Part shown: in pieces, positions 27,812 through 37,613 of the stretch
Numbering within the stretch: position 1 is the stretch's first letter
Layout: the number at the start of each line of letters is the position of its first letter
Assembly: GCF_900105185.1 (NCBI RefSeq)
Contig: NZ_FNTJ01000002.1
Coordinates: 372,001 to 436,000 of the forward strand
Origin: Pseudomonas saponiphila
GTDB taxonomy: Bacteria; Pseudomonadota; Gammaproteobacteria; Pseudomonadales; Pseudomonadaceae
Length of the DNA: 64,000 nt
Direction of reading: 5' to 3'
The notes under the pieces: model-generated
The model's input: only the letters and a program-made list of their open reading frames with translations
What the model was told of the DNA's origin: nothing
Databases searched by the model: none
Translations under genes and position numbers: made by a program

Positions 27812-28690
27812 ATGCCGCGCTGGGGCTCGGAACGCATCGTTGGCCTGCATGATCCGCAGGTCAACGAACACCATTTGGCGTCGACCGGCCTGCCTGCGGA
27901 CAGTCGCCTGCGTTTGCTCAGTTTCAATATCCAGGTCGGTATCAGCACCGAACGGTATCGCCATTACCTGACGCGTGGCTGGCAGCACCTGCTGCCTCAC
28001 AACGGGCGTGCCGAAAACCTGCAGAAGATCGGCAACCTGCTGGGTGACTTCGACCTGGTAGCCCTGCAGGAAGCCGATGGCGGCAGCTTGCGTTCGGGCT
28101 ACGTCAATCAAGTGGAGCACCTGGCTCAGCTGGGCGCCTTCCCCTACTGGTATCAACAGCTCAATCGCAATCTTGGGCGCCTGGCACAGCACAGCAATGG
28201 CGTGCTCAGCCGCTTGCGTCCCTGGGCCATTGAAGACCACCCGCTCCCCGGCCCCAAGGGACGTGGTGCGATCCTCCTGCGTTTTGGCGAAGGCGCCGAA
28301 GCGCTGGTGGTGGTGATGATGCACCTGGCACTGGGTGCCCGGGCCCGAACCCGGCAACTGGCGTATATCCGCGAGTTGATCGGCGGCTACAAACATCAGG
28401 TGCTGATGGGGGACATGAACACCCACGCCAGCGATCTGCTGGAGCACTCCCCTTTACGCGACCTCAGCCTGTTGGCGCCGCAACTGCAGGCGACCTTCCC
28501 CAGCTGGCGTCCGCAACGCTGCCTGGACCATATCCTCCTCAGCCCCAGCCTGACCCTGGAGCGAGTCGAAGTCCTGGCCCAACCCATATCCGATCACCTG
28601 CCGGTCGCGGTAGAGATTCGTCTGCCGGGTTCGCTCACGGCCGATGCATTGCCCGCGTTGAGTCCTGCACCTCGCGGAACCGATGAATGA
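27812..28690 (+). CDS. Endonuclease/exonuclease/phosphatase-fold protein
   Basis: This 292-residue protein of the EEP superfamily has the metal and catalytic segments LLSFNIQVG, LVALQEADGG, VVMMHLALG, LMGDMNTH and the terminal ISDHLPVAV. No signal peptide is seen, so it is probably cytoplasmic. Members cleave phosphodiesters or phosphomonoesters in DNA, lipids or metabolites, and the substrate cannot be told from sequence. Its stop overlaps the start of the diguanylate cyclase gene (ATGA). Confidence 0.88.
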   Translation: MPRWGSERIVGLHDPQVNEHHLASTGLPADSRLRLLSFNIQVGISTERYRHYLTRGWQHLLPHNGRAENLQKIGNLLGDFDLVALQEADGGSLRSGYVNQVEHLAQLGAFPYWYQQLNRNLGRLAQHSNGVLSRLRPWAIEDHPLPGPKGRGAILLRFGEGAEALVVVMMHLALGARARTRQLAYIRELIGGYKHQVLMGDMNTHASDLLEHSPLRDLSLLAPQLQATFPSWRPQRCLDHILLSPSLTLERVEVLAQPISDHLPVAVEIRLPGSLTADALPALSPAPRGTDE

Positions 28691-30915
28691 GCGACGACGC
28701 CCAGCGCTGGAAAGAGAAGTACCTCAAAAGTATCGAACAGCAGGAAAAGCTCGAGCGCCGTTGGGCCGCTCGCCTGGACTTGCTGCGTCGCGGCCTGGTG
28801 CGCAGCACCCTGGCGGCGGAAGGCACCGACCGTGCAGTCGACCAGTGCATGAAGGAAATGCGCGAGGTGGTGCGCACAGACGACATGGATGCAGGGCTTG
28901 CGTCCTTGTTGCCACGCCTGGAAAAGGCCGTGCTGGATTCCGAGCAGCGGCGCGAAACAAGGATCGAACAGATGAGCAGCGCCTTGACGGCGCTGGTGAC
29001 TCAACTGCAGTCCCTGCCCTTGCCCCGGGAAGTCAGTCGCCCGTTGAAGGCCTTTGCCAAGCAGTTGGATGGACGGGTCAGCCAGGCACGAGAGATTCCC
29101 TTGTTGCTGGGGGAACTGAGCAACCTTCAGGGCAAGGCCCTGAGCCAGCTGGAAACCCCGGCTGAGCCAGGTCGCCCGAGTCTGCTGCAGCGCCTGTTCG
29201 GCGGGCGAGACGCCGGTGAAGCGCCCCAGGCCGAAACCGCCGCCCCGCCCGCGGCGCCCGTTCCCGCTGCCAGTGTGCAATCCCCTCCTCCGGCCGAGGT
29301 CGCTGCAGAGCCGGAGGCGGTGGTTCGCGAGCACTACCAGACCCCGACTACGGACTTGCCGGAAGTCGTCGCCACCGCTCCGGCACCCTTGGCAGTAGCC
29401 CCGCCCGAGCCCGAGGCGGTCGTGCTTGCCGAGCCTGCATCCGACGCGCCCGCCAGGACTGAGGCCGAAGCTGTTGTCGCGTCGGCGCCTCCTTCGGTGG
29501 TGGCGTTCGTGCCCCCTGTCCTGGCACAGGAACAACCGCAGGAGCCGGCGTCCCAGGGCGAGATGCAAGCGCCCGTTGCGGTCGAACTGGCGGCTCCTGC
29601 TCCTGCTCCTGCTCCGGCCCAAGCTCCGGCATCCGTTGACGCCGCTCCGGTTCCGCTCGCCGCGTCGGCGGTACAGGCTCCTATCGAACCTCGGAGCGAG
29701 CCGACTGCGCCCAACCCCGACGAGTTGCTGCCTCTGCCTGCGGTTTCCCCGGCGGTGCTGCTCGACAGCCTGCCCCTGCCGCCGGTCATGGCCGAGGCCC
29801 TGGCCGCCATCGATCCGGAGCAGTCCGAACAGGATGTGCTCTATGCCCTGCCGGACTCCCCCGAGCCCTCCTACAGCTCGGTGGCCAAGCATATCGAGCA
29901 CACCCTGCTGGGGCTGCTCGACGACCTGAGCCTGCCGGAGCGTCATCGGCCCCAGGCGGAAGCCATGCGCGATCGTCTGCAGCATGGGTTGAACTGGTAT
30001 GAATTGCTGCCGATCCTCGATGATCTGGCGGTATTGATGCTGGCGATCACCGATTCGGGTCAGCACGAGTTCGAGGCCTATCTCAAGCAGCTCAATGAGC
30101 GTCTGGAAGCCTTCCAGAGCAATCTGCAGGCGGCCAGCGACGGCCACGCCGACAGCAGCTCGGCGGCGCGGGCCATGGACTCGCAGATTCGCCAACAGGT
30201 CGATGGCCTGCAAAGCAGTGTGCAGGAAGCGGCGGACCTGGATGACCTCAAGCAGGTGCTGGAAAGTCATCTGGAAGGTCTGCTGGGCACCATGGACCAG
30301 CACCAGAAGCAGCGCGACGAACGCGAGAAGGAAGTGGCCGCCCGCCTGCAAAGCCTGGCAGAACGTGTATCGAGCATGGAGCAGGAAGCCCAGGGCTACC
30401 GTGAACACCTCGAAGAACAGCGGCAGAAGGCGCTGATCGACCCATTGACCGGCTTGCCCAACCGCGCGGCCTGGAGCGAGCGCCTGGAGCACGAGATCGG
30501 CCAATGGCAGCAACATGGCAACAGCCTGTTGCTGGCCATGCTCGACCTCGATCACTTCAAGCGGATCAACGACAACTACGGTCATCTGGCCGGGGACAAG
30601 GTGTTGAAGATCATCGCCAACGTGCTGCGCAAGCGTCTGCGGGGCAGCGATTTCATCGCCCGTTTCGGTGGCGAGGAGTTCGTCCTGCTGCTGCCCAATA
30701 CCCCTTGGCCGGTCGGCACGCGCATCGTGGAAGCGCTGCGGGCCGCGGTTGAGGCTTGCCCGTTTCACTTCAAGGGCGAGCCGGTGACCATCACCGTGTC
30801 CGTCGGCCTCAGTGCATTCAAGCCCGGTGATCGCAGCGAACTGGTGATCAAGCGAGCCGATCAGGCGCTGTATCGAGCCAAGGACGCCGGTCGCAACCGG
30901 GTGGAGACAGGTTGA
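28687..30915 (+). CDS. dgcH: GGDEF-domain diguanylate cyclase (DgcH-like)
   Basis: This 742-residue cytoplasmic protein makes c-di-GMP. Its first part (about 1-170) is helical, followed by a long Ala/Pro/Glu-rich linker (about 178-345), then helical sensing segments with coiled-coil character, and a C-terminal GGDEF domain. The active motif is GGEEF (661-665), and an RxxD inhibitory site, RGSD, lies five residues earlier, so product inhibition is expected. No membrane helix is present. It resembles P. aeruginosa PA5487 (DgcH) by order and context. The linker makes it longer than most relatives. Confidence 0.88.
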   Translation: MSDDAQRWKEKYLKSIEQQEKLERRWAARLDLLRRGLVRSTLAAEGTDRAVDQCMKEMREVVRTDDMDAGLASLLPRLEKAVLDSEQRRETRIEQMSSALTALVTQLQSLPLPREVSRPLKAFAKQLDGRVSQAREIPLLLGELSNLQGKALSQLETPAEPGRPSLLQRLFGGRDAGEAPQAETAAPPAAPVPAASVQSPPPAEVAAEPEAVVREHYQTPTTDLPEVVATAPAPLAVAPPEPEAVVLAEPASDAPARTEAEAVVASAPPSVVAFVPPVLAQEQPQEPASQGEMQAPVAVELAAPAPAPAPAQAPASVDAAPVPLAASAVQAPIEPRSEPTAPNPDELLPLPAVSPAVLLDSLPLPPVMAEALAAIDPEQSEQDVLYALPDSPEPSYSSVAKHIEHTLLGLLDDLSLPERHRPQAEAMRDRLQHGLNWYELLPILDDLAVLMLAITDSGQHEFEAYLKQLNERLEAFQSNLQAASDGHADSSSAARAMDSQIRQQVDGLQSSVQEAADLDDLKQVLESHLEGLLGTMDQHQKQRDEREKEVAARLQSLAERVSSMEQEAQGYREHLEEQRQKALIDPLTGLPNRAAWSERLEHEIGQWQQHGNSLLLAMLDLDHFKRINDNYGHLAGDKVLKIIANVLRKRLRGSDFIARFGGEEFVLLLPNTPWPVGTRIVEALRAAVEACPFHFKGEPVTITVSVGLSAFKPGDRSELVIKRADQALYRAKDAGRNRVETG

Positions 30916-31018
30916 GGCGCAGGCCGATTCCTGTCACCAGCCACGGTTTTTGCCCATGGCGGCGCGGGCAGTACGTTACACTGTTGCATTCTTTGTCTTC
31001 AGCGTATTGCCCTCTGCC

Positions 31019-31798
31019 ATGAAACTCCTTGCTCTTGCCTTTTCGCTCCTGGTCCTGGCCGGCTGCGCCAGCGGTCCACGTATCGACACCAGCCACCCCT
31101 CGGTGAATTACGATCAGCGGGCCCAGTTCATCATCGTTCACTACACTTCGGCGTCCCTTGAGCGTTCCCTGGCCCTGCTGACGCGTGGTCAGGTCAGCAG
31201 CCACTACCTGATCGGCGACGACAAGTCGGCCACCATCTACAAGCTGGTGGACGAGCAGTACCGCGCCTGGCACGCCGGTGACAGCCAGTGGCAGGGGCGT
31301 ACCTGGCTCAACTCCAGCTCGATTGGCATCGAGATCGTCAACCCGGGCTTTCGCAACGGCCCCAACGGGCGGCTCTGGTACCCCTACAGCGAAGCGCAGA
31401 TCCAGAATCTGATCGTGCTGCTCAAAGACATCAGCAAGCGCAACAACATTTCCCCGCGTCACATCATTGGCCATAGCGACATCGCGCCATCGCGCAAGCT
31501 CGATCCGGGGCCGCTGTTCCCCTGGAAACGCCTGGCCGACGCCGGGCTCGGCCTGTGGCCCAATGCCCAGGCGGTGGCCCGCCAGCAGGCGTACTTCGCG
31601 GCGAGCCTGCCGAGCATCGGCTGGTTCCAGCAGCAACTGGCACAGTTGGGCTACGCCACTCCGCAGACCGGCGAACTGGATCAGGCTACCCGGCACGTGC
31701 TGGCGGCCTTCCAGATGCACTATCGCCCAAGCCGTTTCGATGGTCTTCCGGATGCCGAAAGTGCAGCGATGCTGCAGGTCCTCAATCAGACAAAATAA
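31019..31798 (+). CDS. ampDh2: AmpD-family N-acetylmuramyl-L-alanine amidase lipoprotein (AmpDh2-like)
   Basis: This 259-residue lipoprotein (lipobox LAGC, C16) carries an Amidase_2 domain with zinc ligands in FIIVHYT and GHSDIAPSRKLDPGP, then a C-terminal peptidoglycan-binding helix domain (about 195-255). It should cleave the amide between muramic acid and the stem peptide from the outer-membrane side. ATG 31019 is chosen because it begins a clean lipoprotein signal; an in-frame ATG at 30950 does not. The naming by analogy to the three AmpD homologues of P. aeruginosa is moderately sure. Confidence 0.88.
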   Translation: MKLLALAFSLLVLAGCASGPRIDTSHPSVNYDQRAQFIIVHYTSASLERSLALLTRGQVSSHYLIGDDKSATIYKLVDEQYRAWHAGDSQWQGRTWLNSSSIGIEIVNPGFRNGPNGRLWYPYSEAQIQNLIVLLKDISKRNNISPRHIIGHSDIAPSRKLDPGPLFPWKRLADAGLGLWPNAQAVARQQAYFAASLPSIGWFQQQLAQLGYATPQTGELDQATRHVLAAFQMHYRPSRFDGLPDAESAAMLQVLNQTK

Positions 31799-31874
31799 TG
31801 ACGCCGCCGGACGGTTCGGGCCGATTGCTCAATCAGTTGCTATAACTCATTGGTAATCCTTCGGATCTTCCACG

Positions 31875-33494
31875 ATGCCCGTCCCTCGTGAGCCCTTGCG
31901 CACCTGGTTCCATCGCCCCTGGTTGCTGGCGACGCTGGCGGCTGCGCTAAGCGCGGCGCTGCTGATGCTCGGCAGTGCCGGGGTGGCCATGCATCAGGTC
32001 CAGCAACGGGAAAGCGAACAGATGAATGCCCAGGGCAAGCGCTTCCTGGAGCGTCTGGAACAACTGTTCGGGCAACTGCGTGAAGGACTGGACGAGCTCG
32101 AAGCCCAGCCGCTGCGCGAGTGCAGCGCCGAGTTGATCGGCGCCCTGCAGCAGGTCAGCTTCAGCTACCGCTTCATTTATGAAGCGGCCTACATGGATGC
32201 CACCCAGAGCTGCTCCAACTCGCCGCGCCAGAGCCTGATGCCCTCGCTCAGGGCTCCGGATATCCGCGGGCCGACCTACAGCTACTGGCTCAATACCTCT
32301 GCCCAGCCCAATGAAAACCTGGCCGCGCTGATGCTGGGCCGGGGCAATTTTCGCGTGGCCACTTCCCGCGGGCACTTGACCGATGTGGTGGACCTGCCGA
32401 CCGGTGGCAGCCTGATGGTGGTGGTGGAGCATGGTGCCCGGGCGATTCCGGTACTGGGTCAGGCCCGTGCCTGGCCGCCGGTGGAGCCTTGGCGCGCTGC
32501 TCGCGACGGGCCGCTGCAGGTGACCCCGGACCTGCTGATCTATCGCATGCCGACCCAGAATCCCGAGTACCAGTTGGTGCTGATCACGCCTCGGGCCAGC
32601 ATGCAGGCGGAAATGCTCGATGGCTGGTGGTGGCTGTTGCCGATCAGCCTGTTGCTGGCGCTGTGTATCGGCGGGCTGGTGTATCAGCTGGCGCGCCAGC
32701 GCCAATCCCTGGGGGCGGAGTTGCAAGGCGCCCTGCGCCGTGGCGAGTTGCAGGTGCTGTACCAACCGATCTTCGACCTCGGCAGCCGGGTGTGCGTCGG
32801 GGCCGAAGCCTTGCTGCGCTGGCGCCGTCCGGATGGCACCCTGACCAGCCCCGACCTGTTCATTCCGCTGGCGGAAAACACCGGGCAGATCCGCCAGATC
32901 ACCGACTTTGTCCTGCAGCGCCTGCTGGAGCAACTGGGGCACGTACTGCGGGCCAACCCGCAGTTGTACATCTCGGTCAACCTGGCGGCCTGTGATGTCA
33001 TGGTGCCGCGCATCGGCCAGGTCATGGCGCGGCTCCTGGCCTTGCACAAGGTGGCCGCGCGGCAGATCGCCTTCGAGGTCACCGAGCGTGGCCTGATCGA
33101 TGTGGTGGTGGCGCGGGACAACCTGCAGGCGCTGCGGGACGTGGGGCATCAGGTGTTGATCGATGATTTCGGCACCGGCTACTGCAGCCTGGCCTACCTG
33201 CAAAGCCTGCCGGTGGATTGCTTGAAGATCGACAAGGCGTTTATCGACGCCCTCGGCCATGACGCCGCCAGCAGCGGCGTGGCGCCCCACATCATCCGCA
33301 TGGCCCATGCCCTGAAGCTCAAGGTGATCGCCGAGGGCATCGAGTTCGAAGACCAGGCATTGCTGCTCAACAGCGAAGGCGTCAGCTACGGTCAGGGCTG
33401 GCTTTTCGCCCATGCCTTGAGCGCGTTGCAGTTCACCGAGCTGATTACTCGCGGGCGGCGCCTGGTGCCCCGGCGCCTGGATGACGAAGCCTGA
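31875..33494 (+). CDS. EAL-domain c-di-GMP phosphodiesterase with CSS-type periplasmic sensor
   Basis: This 539-residue inner-membrane protein has a first helix at about 14-38, a periplasmic domain with two cysteine segments (RECSAEL and QSCSNS) typical of CSS-motif sensors, and a second helix at about 250-272. The cytoplasmic EAL domain has E311-A-L in GAEALLRW, and the downstream LIDDFGTGYCSL and EGIEF motifs are intact, so it should be active. In homologues, the periplasmic thiols are controlled by the Dsb system; dsbA lies four genes upstream. The enzyme opposes the diguanylate cyclase encoded nearby. Confidence 0.92.
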   Translation: MPVPREPLRTWFHRPWLLATLAAALSAALLMLGSAGVAMHQVQQRESEQMNAQGKRFLERLEQLFGQLREGLDELEAQPLRECSAELIGALQQVSFSYRFIYEAAYMDATQSCSNSPRQSLMPSLRAPDIRGPTYSYWLNTSAQPNENLAALMLGRGNFRVATSRGHLTDVVDLPTGGSLMVVVEHGARAIPVLGQARAWPPVEPWRAARDGPLQVTPDLLIYRMPTQNPEYQLVLITPRASMQAEMLDGWWWLLPISLLLALCIGGLVYQLARQRQSLGAELQGALRRGELQVLYQPIFDLGSRVCVGAEALLRWRRPDGTLTSPDLFIPLAENTGQIRQITDFVLQRLLEQLGHVLRANPQLYISVNLAACDVMVPRIGQVMARLLALHKVAARQIAFEVTERGLIDVVVARDNLQALRDVGHQVLIDDFGTGYCSLAYLQSLPVDCLKIDKAFIDALGHDAASSGVAPHIIRMAHALKLKVIAEGIEFEDQALLLNSEGVSYGQGWLFAHALSALQFTELITRGRRLVPRRLDDEA

Positions 33495-33498
33495 TGCC

Positions 33499-35283
33499 CT
33501 ATAGGGGCAAGGCCAGGTAGAACTGGGTGCCTTGTCCCGGCCTTGAGTAGACCCCCATGCGCCCGCCGTGGAGCTGGACGATTTCCTTGCACAGCGCCAG
33601 CCCGAGCCCGGCGCCGCCTTTCTTGCGCCCGACCTGGACGAAGGGCTCGAAGATCCGTCCCTGCTGGCCGTAGGCAATGCCCTCGCCGTTGTCCTCGACG
33701 CTGATGATCACCCGCTCGCCATGTCGTCGAGCCTGCAAGCAGATCTGACCGCCGCTGGCGGTATGGCGCAGGGCGTTGTCGATCAGGTTGTCCAGGACCC
33801 GTTCCAGCTGCGGCCGGTCGGCGTGCAGGCGCGGCAGCGGCGCCTGGATGTCCAGCAGCAGGTTGATGCCCTGGCGTTGTGCCGGTTCGTGGAAGCGTTC
33901 CAGGGTCTGCTCCAGCAGCTCTTCAAGGGGACAGGGAGCGAGGGTGAGCTTCTGCAGGCCGTTCTGGTAGCGCGAGAAGTTCAGCAGATCATTGATCAAC
34001 TGCATCAGGCGCTGCATTTCTTCGTTGACCGTATTGAGCAGGTCGGTTTCCCGGGACTCTTCGGCAAAGTGCAGGCGTTCCTGGAGCAGGCCGAACGCCA
34101 TGTGCATGCCGGTGACCGGGGTGCGCAGCTCGTGAGAGGCGCGCAGCACGAATTCACTGCGCACCCGCTCGAAGGCACGCTGTTCGGTGACGTCGTGGAG
34201 CACCATCACCGCCCCGAGAATATGGCCCTGGGTGTGGCTCACCGGGGTCAGGCTGTAGGTCAGCAGGCGGGACTCGCCGTCGACCTCCACATCCAGGTCT
34301 TCCGGTGCTCGTTCCAGGGTGCCGCCGCGCAGGACCAGCTGCAGCTGCTCATCCAGCTCCGGGCGTTGCAGGGCACTGCCCAGGCCCTGGCCGAGGCGCT
34401 CCTGGTCCCAGCCCAACTGGCGCTGGGCCACCGGATTGAGGTGCTCCAGGCAGCCTTGACGGTCGATCATCAGCAGGCCGTCGTCGATGCTGTCGAGCAC
34501 CGCCTGCAGGCGCTGCTGACCGGCCAGCAGTTCATCGACGTTGGTTGCCTGATGCTGGCGCAGGGCCTCGGCCATGATGCCGAAACGCCGGGTCAGCAGA
34601 TTCATTTCCGCGGCTGTGGAGATGGGCAGGGTGACGTCGAAGTTGCCTTGGCCGATCTTGTCCGCGGCCTTGGCCAGGGCCTCGATGGGGCCGCCGAAAC
34701 GCCGGGCGATGGCATGGGCGGTGATAAAACCTATGATCAGCACCGCCAGGGCCACCAGGCCCAGCAGGCCGGCCACCAGCAGGGCGCGGTCACGGGCCTG
34801 GCGCTCCACCTGGCTGATGTTGTCCAGGGCACTCTTGTGTTCGTTGATCAGGCCGTTGCGCAAGGCATTGAAGCGCTCGGTCAGTGCATCGTTGTCGCTG
34901 ATTCCGGGGGCACCGCTGGAGCGCTCGAAGGCCTGGAAGAAACTCAGGTAGTCATCGCGGGCCTGCTGAAAGTGGTGGGTGTCCTGGTTCTGCTGTTCCT
35001 GGGCGATGCCCTGGTCGAGCAATGCCAGGTAGTGCTCCCGGGAGGTTTCCAGGGCCGCGCGGTCGGGCTCCTTGCTGAGCATGATGATCAACTGGTCGCC
35101 CAGGGTCTGGCGCAGCTTGAGCCCCAGGTCCAGGGTGATGAAGTTGTTGCGGATCAGCGACTCTTGGGTATTGGCCATCTGCATCACGCTGACCAGCCCG
35201 AGCACCAGCCCCAGCAGGGCGACGGTGATCAGCGCCGAGATGCTCAGAAACAGCCGGGTTCGCAGTTTCATCGCTATCTTCAT
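33499..35283 (-). CDS. kinB: Sensor histidine kinase KinB
   Basis: This 594-residue membrane kinase is paired with AlgB. Two membrane helices (about 11-33 and 168-190) flank a helical periplasmic sensor, followed by HAMP and PAS domains, the dimerisation helix with phospho-histidine in ASHELRTPVTG, and an ATPase domain with NLIDNALRH, DNGEGI and GAGLGLA. In P. aeruginosa KinB is mainly a phosphatase of AlgB and restrains alginate production. Starts at 35283 and 35271 are both possible; neither has a strong ribosome site, and coupling to algB (11 bp away) is likely. Confidence 0.93.
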   Translation of the reverse strand: MKIAMKLRTRLFLSISALITVALLGLVLGLVSVMQMANTQESLIRNNFITLDLGLKLRQTLGDQLIIMLSKEPDRAALETSREHYLALLDQGIAQEQQNQDTHHFQQARDDYLSFFQAFERSSGAPGISDNDALTERFNALRNGLINEHKSALDNISQVERQARDRALLVAGLLGLVALAVLIIGFITAHAIARRFGGPIEALAKAADKIGQGNFDVTLPISTAAEMNLLTRRFGIMAEALRQHQATNVDELLAGQQRLQAVLDSIDDGLLMIDRQGCLEHLNPVAQRQLGWDQERLGQGLGSALQRPELDEQLQLVLRGGTLERAPEDLDVEVDGESRLLTYSLTPVSHTQGHILGAVMVLHDVTEQRAFERVRSEFVLRASHELRTPVTGMHMAFGLLQERLHFAEESRETDLLNTVNEEMQRLMQLINDLLNFSRYQNGLQKLTLAPCPLEELLEQTLERFHEPAQRQGINLLLDIQAPLPRLHADRPQLERVLDNLIDNALRHTASGGQICLQARRHGERVIISVEDNGEGIAYGQQGRIFEPFVQVGRKKGGAGLGLALCKEIVQLHGGRMGVYSRPGQGTQFYLALPL

Positions 35284-35293
35284 GGGGGAGCGC

Positions 35294-36640
35294 TCACAGG
35301 TTGTACTGTTTGCGTTTGCGGTACAGGGTCGAGGCGTCGATGCCCAGGGTCTTGGCTGCTTGGTCCAGGGTGTCGCTGGTGGCCAGGACCGCGCCGATAT
35401 GGGCCTTTTCCAGCTCATCCAGGCTCAGCGCCGCACCGATCCGCGGGGCATTGTTGGTGGGTTGTTCGGCCATGCCCAGGTGGATGATCTCCACCCGTTC
35501 CTGGGGACAGATGATGCTCGCCCGTTCCACCACGTTGCGCAGCTCGCGGATGTTGCCCGGCCAGCGATAGTTGAGCAGGGCTTCCCGGGCCTCGTCGCAA
35601 AAGCCCCGGGCCGGTCGCGAGTACTCCTTGACGAAGCGGGCGAGGAAGCGATCGGCCAGGGTCAGGATGTCTTCGCTGCGTTCGCGCAGGGGCGGCAGGT
35701 GCAGGGTGATCACGTTCAGGCGGTACAGCAGGTCTTCGCGAAAGCGCCCGTCGCGCACCATGTCCTCGAGGTTGAGGTTGGTGGCGGCAAGAATCCGCAC
35801 ATCGGCCCGGCGAGTCACCGGGTCGCCGACGCGTTCGTATTCCTTGTCCTGGATGAAGCGCAGCAGCTTGGGTTGCAGGGTCAGGGGGAAGTCGCCGATC
35901 TCATCGAGGAACAGGGTACCGCCGTCGGCCTGATTGACCCGGCCCAGGGTGCTTTCGCTGGCCCCGGTGAATGCTCCGCGGCTGTGGCCGAACAGCTCGC
36001 TCTCCATCAGTTCGGCAGTCAGGGACGGGCAGTTGATGGTCACGCAGGACTTCTTCGCCCGCTTGCTCCAGCCATGGATGGCCCGTGCCAGTTCGCCCTT
36101 GCCGGTGCCCGATTCACCGAGAATCAGAATGTTGGCGTCGGTGCCGGCCACCTGGCGCGCGGTTTCCAGCACCACTTTCATGGCCGGGCTGTGGGAGTCC
36201 AGGCCGTCCTTGGGCTTGCGGACTTCACCTTCCAGGGCTTCCAGGCGCGCCGAGAGCTGGCGCACTTCCAGTTGCTTGGCGGTGGCCAGGCGCAGTTGAT
36301 CGGGGCTGCAGGGCTTGACCAGGTAATCGGCGGCGCCGGCCTGGATGGCATCCACCGCGGTATCCACGGCGGAGTGGGCGGTGACGATCACCACCCGCAT
36401 CCAGGGCGCCTGGGTGCGCATCTGGGCCAGCACGTCCAGGCCGTTGTCTTCTCCCAGGCGCAGGTCGAGGAAGCACAGGTCGAACACCTGGCGTTGCAGC
36501 AGGGCATCCGCCTGGGCTGCGCTGTTGGCGGTGGCCACGGTGTAGCCCTCGTCTTCCAGGCAGTAACGGAAGGTGCGAAGGATTGCGGATTCGTCATCCA
36601 CCAGAAGGATGCGGCCTTGATTCTCCGGCGCTGACTCCAT
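35294..36640 (-). CDS. algB: NtrC-family response regulator AlgB
   Basis: This 448-residue regulator has a receiver domain with phospho-acceptor D59 ([11 protein letters not shown]), a sigma-54 AAA+ domain with Walker [10 protein letters not shown] and GAFTGA (near residue 222), and a C-terminal Fis-type helix-turn-helix ([21 protein letters not shown]). AlgB controls alginate genes and other traits in P. aeruginosa. AAGGAG lies upstream of the ATG. The intact GAFTGA loop means it can contact sigma-54. A possible sigma-54 promoter lies in the divergent intergenic region. Confidence 0.95.
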   Translation of the reverse strand: MESAPENQGRILLVDDESAILRTFRYCLEDEGYTVATANSAAQADALLQRQVFDLCFLDLRLGEDNGLDVLAQMRTQAPWMRVVIVTAHSAVDTAVDAIQAGAADYLVKPCSPDQLRLATAKQLEVRQLSARLEALEGEVRKPKDGLDSHSPAMKVVLETARQVAGTDANILILGESGTGKGELARAIHGWSKRAKKSCVTINCPSLTAELMESELFGHSRGAFTGASESTLGRVNQADGGTLFLDEIGDFPLTLQPKLLRFIQDKEYERVGDPVTRRADVRILAATNLNLEDMVRDGRFREDLLYRLNVITLHLPPLRERSEDILTLADRFLARFVKEYSRPARGFCDEAREALLNYRWPGNIRELRNVVERASIICPQERVEIIHLGMAEQPTNNAPRIGAALSLDELEKAHIGAVLATSDTLDQAAKTLGIDASTLYRKRKQYNL

Positions 36641-37080
36641 TTCGCAGGCTCCTTTAATGAATGATCTTCTTTAGTCCCGGATAAATCGGGCAAGTTGCAA
36701 GGTTGATTCTGATCGATTCCACGGCATGCAGGTTAGATATCTCCGGCCGAAATGCCTAACCGACTGAAACTCAATGGGTTTAGCGCTGCTCGGCGTGGAT
36801 CGGGTCTGTATCAGGCTGTCCGCCGCTCGGCAAAGTTCCCCCACAGATCAAAAAGCCCTCCAGGCGGTCCGCGCCCATCGTGCATTTCGCACGGTCGGCC
36901 AGCGTGCATCGTGCAGGATGCGTGTGGAGCCGTTGTTTTGGTTGTATATAAGCTGTTGATTTTATTGATATTTATTCCTTTGTAAAAGCTGGCATGCAGA
37001 CTGCACTAACCCTCCTATGAGCGAAGCACGAGCCATGGCTTCCATAACAATATCGCCACCAGCGTGGGAGGAGTTTCAGG
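36641..37080. other. Intergenic region between algB and the DUF1328/Ivy operon
   Basis: This 440-bp region holds the algB promoter on one side and that of the small operon on the other. Bases 36940-36990 are very AT-rich. The only clear signal is the sigma-54-like element at 36989-37006. Short open frames on the plus strand lack ribosome sites and family resemblance. Confidence 0.5.
36989..37006 (+). promoter_or_regulatory. Candidate sigma-54 promoter
   Basis: CTGGCATGCAGACTGCAC has the invariant GG (36991-36992) and GC (37003-37004) exactly 10 bp apart, with TGGCA and TGCA around them, as in the consensus TGGCAC-N5-TTGCA. It lies about 75 bp before the 94-residue gene and follows an AT-rich stretch. 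Confidence 0.5.
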
Positions 37081-37365
37081 ATGAATCGCCAACGTTTTGC
37101 CCAATTGCGTATTGCGCCACTGCACCTTCAGCAAGGTCTGTTCGCCAGTCTGGCGTTGCTGGTCACTCTGATCGCCGGGCAACAGTACCAGCGCTGGCAG
37201 GACAGCCAGGCGCCTGCTCCGCGGGTGCCGGTCCATCACTTCACCCAGACCCATTTCAGCTCGGTGAGCAGCACGCTCAACGATGCAACGCCCGTGCAAC
37301 TGATGGCCGTCGATCAGGCGCAGCCGGCGCTTGAGGCGCCACGTCAGCAACGCTGGGTGTTCTAG
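37081..37365 (+). CDS. Small single-membrane-span protein, function unknown
   Basis: This 94-residue protein has one membrane helix (about 19-34) after a basic N-terminus, then a polar Ala/Gln/Pro-rich tail ending QRWVF. GGAG lies upstream of the ATG. It appears to start the operon with the DUF1328 and Ivy-family genes. I do not recognise a family. Confidence 0.7.
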   Translation: MNRQRFAQLRIAPLHLQQGLFASLALLVTLIAGQQYQRWQDSQAPAPRVPVHHFTQTHFSSVSSTLNDATPVQLMAVDQAQPALEAPRQQRWVF

Positions 37366-37446
37366 GCACCAAGGTCCGGCCCGCATCAGGCGGCGTCCGG
37401 CGGCTCCACCGGCACCATCACCAATAGAAGAGTAAGGAGAATCATC

Positions 37447-37611
37447 ATGCTGAGCTGGGCAATCACATTCCTGATCATTGCCATCGTCGCTGCGGTACTG
37501 GGCTTCGGTGGTATCGCGGGCACCGCCACGGGTATCGCCAAGATTCTCTTTGTGGTGTTCCTGGTGATGTTCATCGCTTCGTTCTTCTTTGGCCGTCGTG
37601 GTCGAGGCTGA
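37447..37611 (+). CDS. DUF1328 (YtjA-type) small membrane protein
   Basis: This 54-residue protein ([20 protein letters not shown] at the start, FFFGRRGRG at the end) has two hydrophobic helices around [11 protein letters not shown]. This is the DUF1328/YtjA pattern. AAGGAG lies 8 bases before the ATG. The Ivy-family gene starts 2 bp after the stop, so the two are cotranscribed. Members are often induced by envelope or osmotic stress. Confidence 0.92.
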   Translation: MLSWAITFLIIAIVAAVLGFGGIAGTATGIAKILFVVFLVMFIASFFFGRRGRG

Positions 37612-37613
37612 CC

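Noticed and set aside
29216..29810. Tandem repeat suspected in the Ala/Pro-rich part of the diguanylate cyclase
   Set aside because: The GCTCCTGCTCCTGCTCC tract is short and the rest is composition bias, not an array of regular units.
33568..35487. 639-codon open frame on the plus strand across kinB
   Set aside because: It is antisense to an intact, recognisable sensor kinase. Its composition is low-complexity with no domain.
36641..36760. AlgU-like promoter upstream of algB (CAACTT on the minus strand)
   Set aside because: The -35-like hexamer has no TCTGA-like element at the right distance, so the match is too weak to call.
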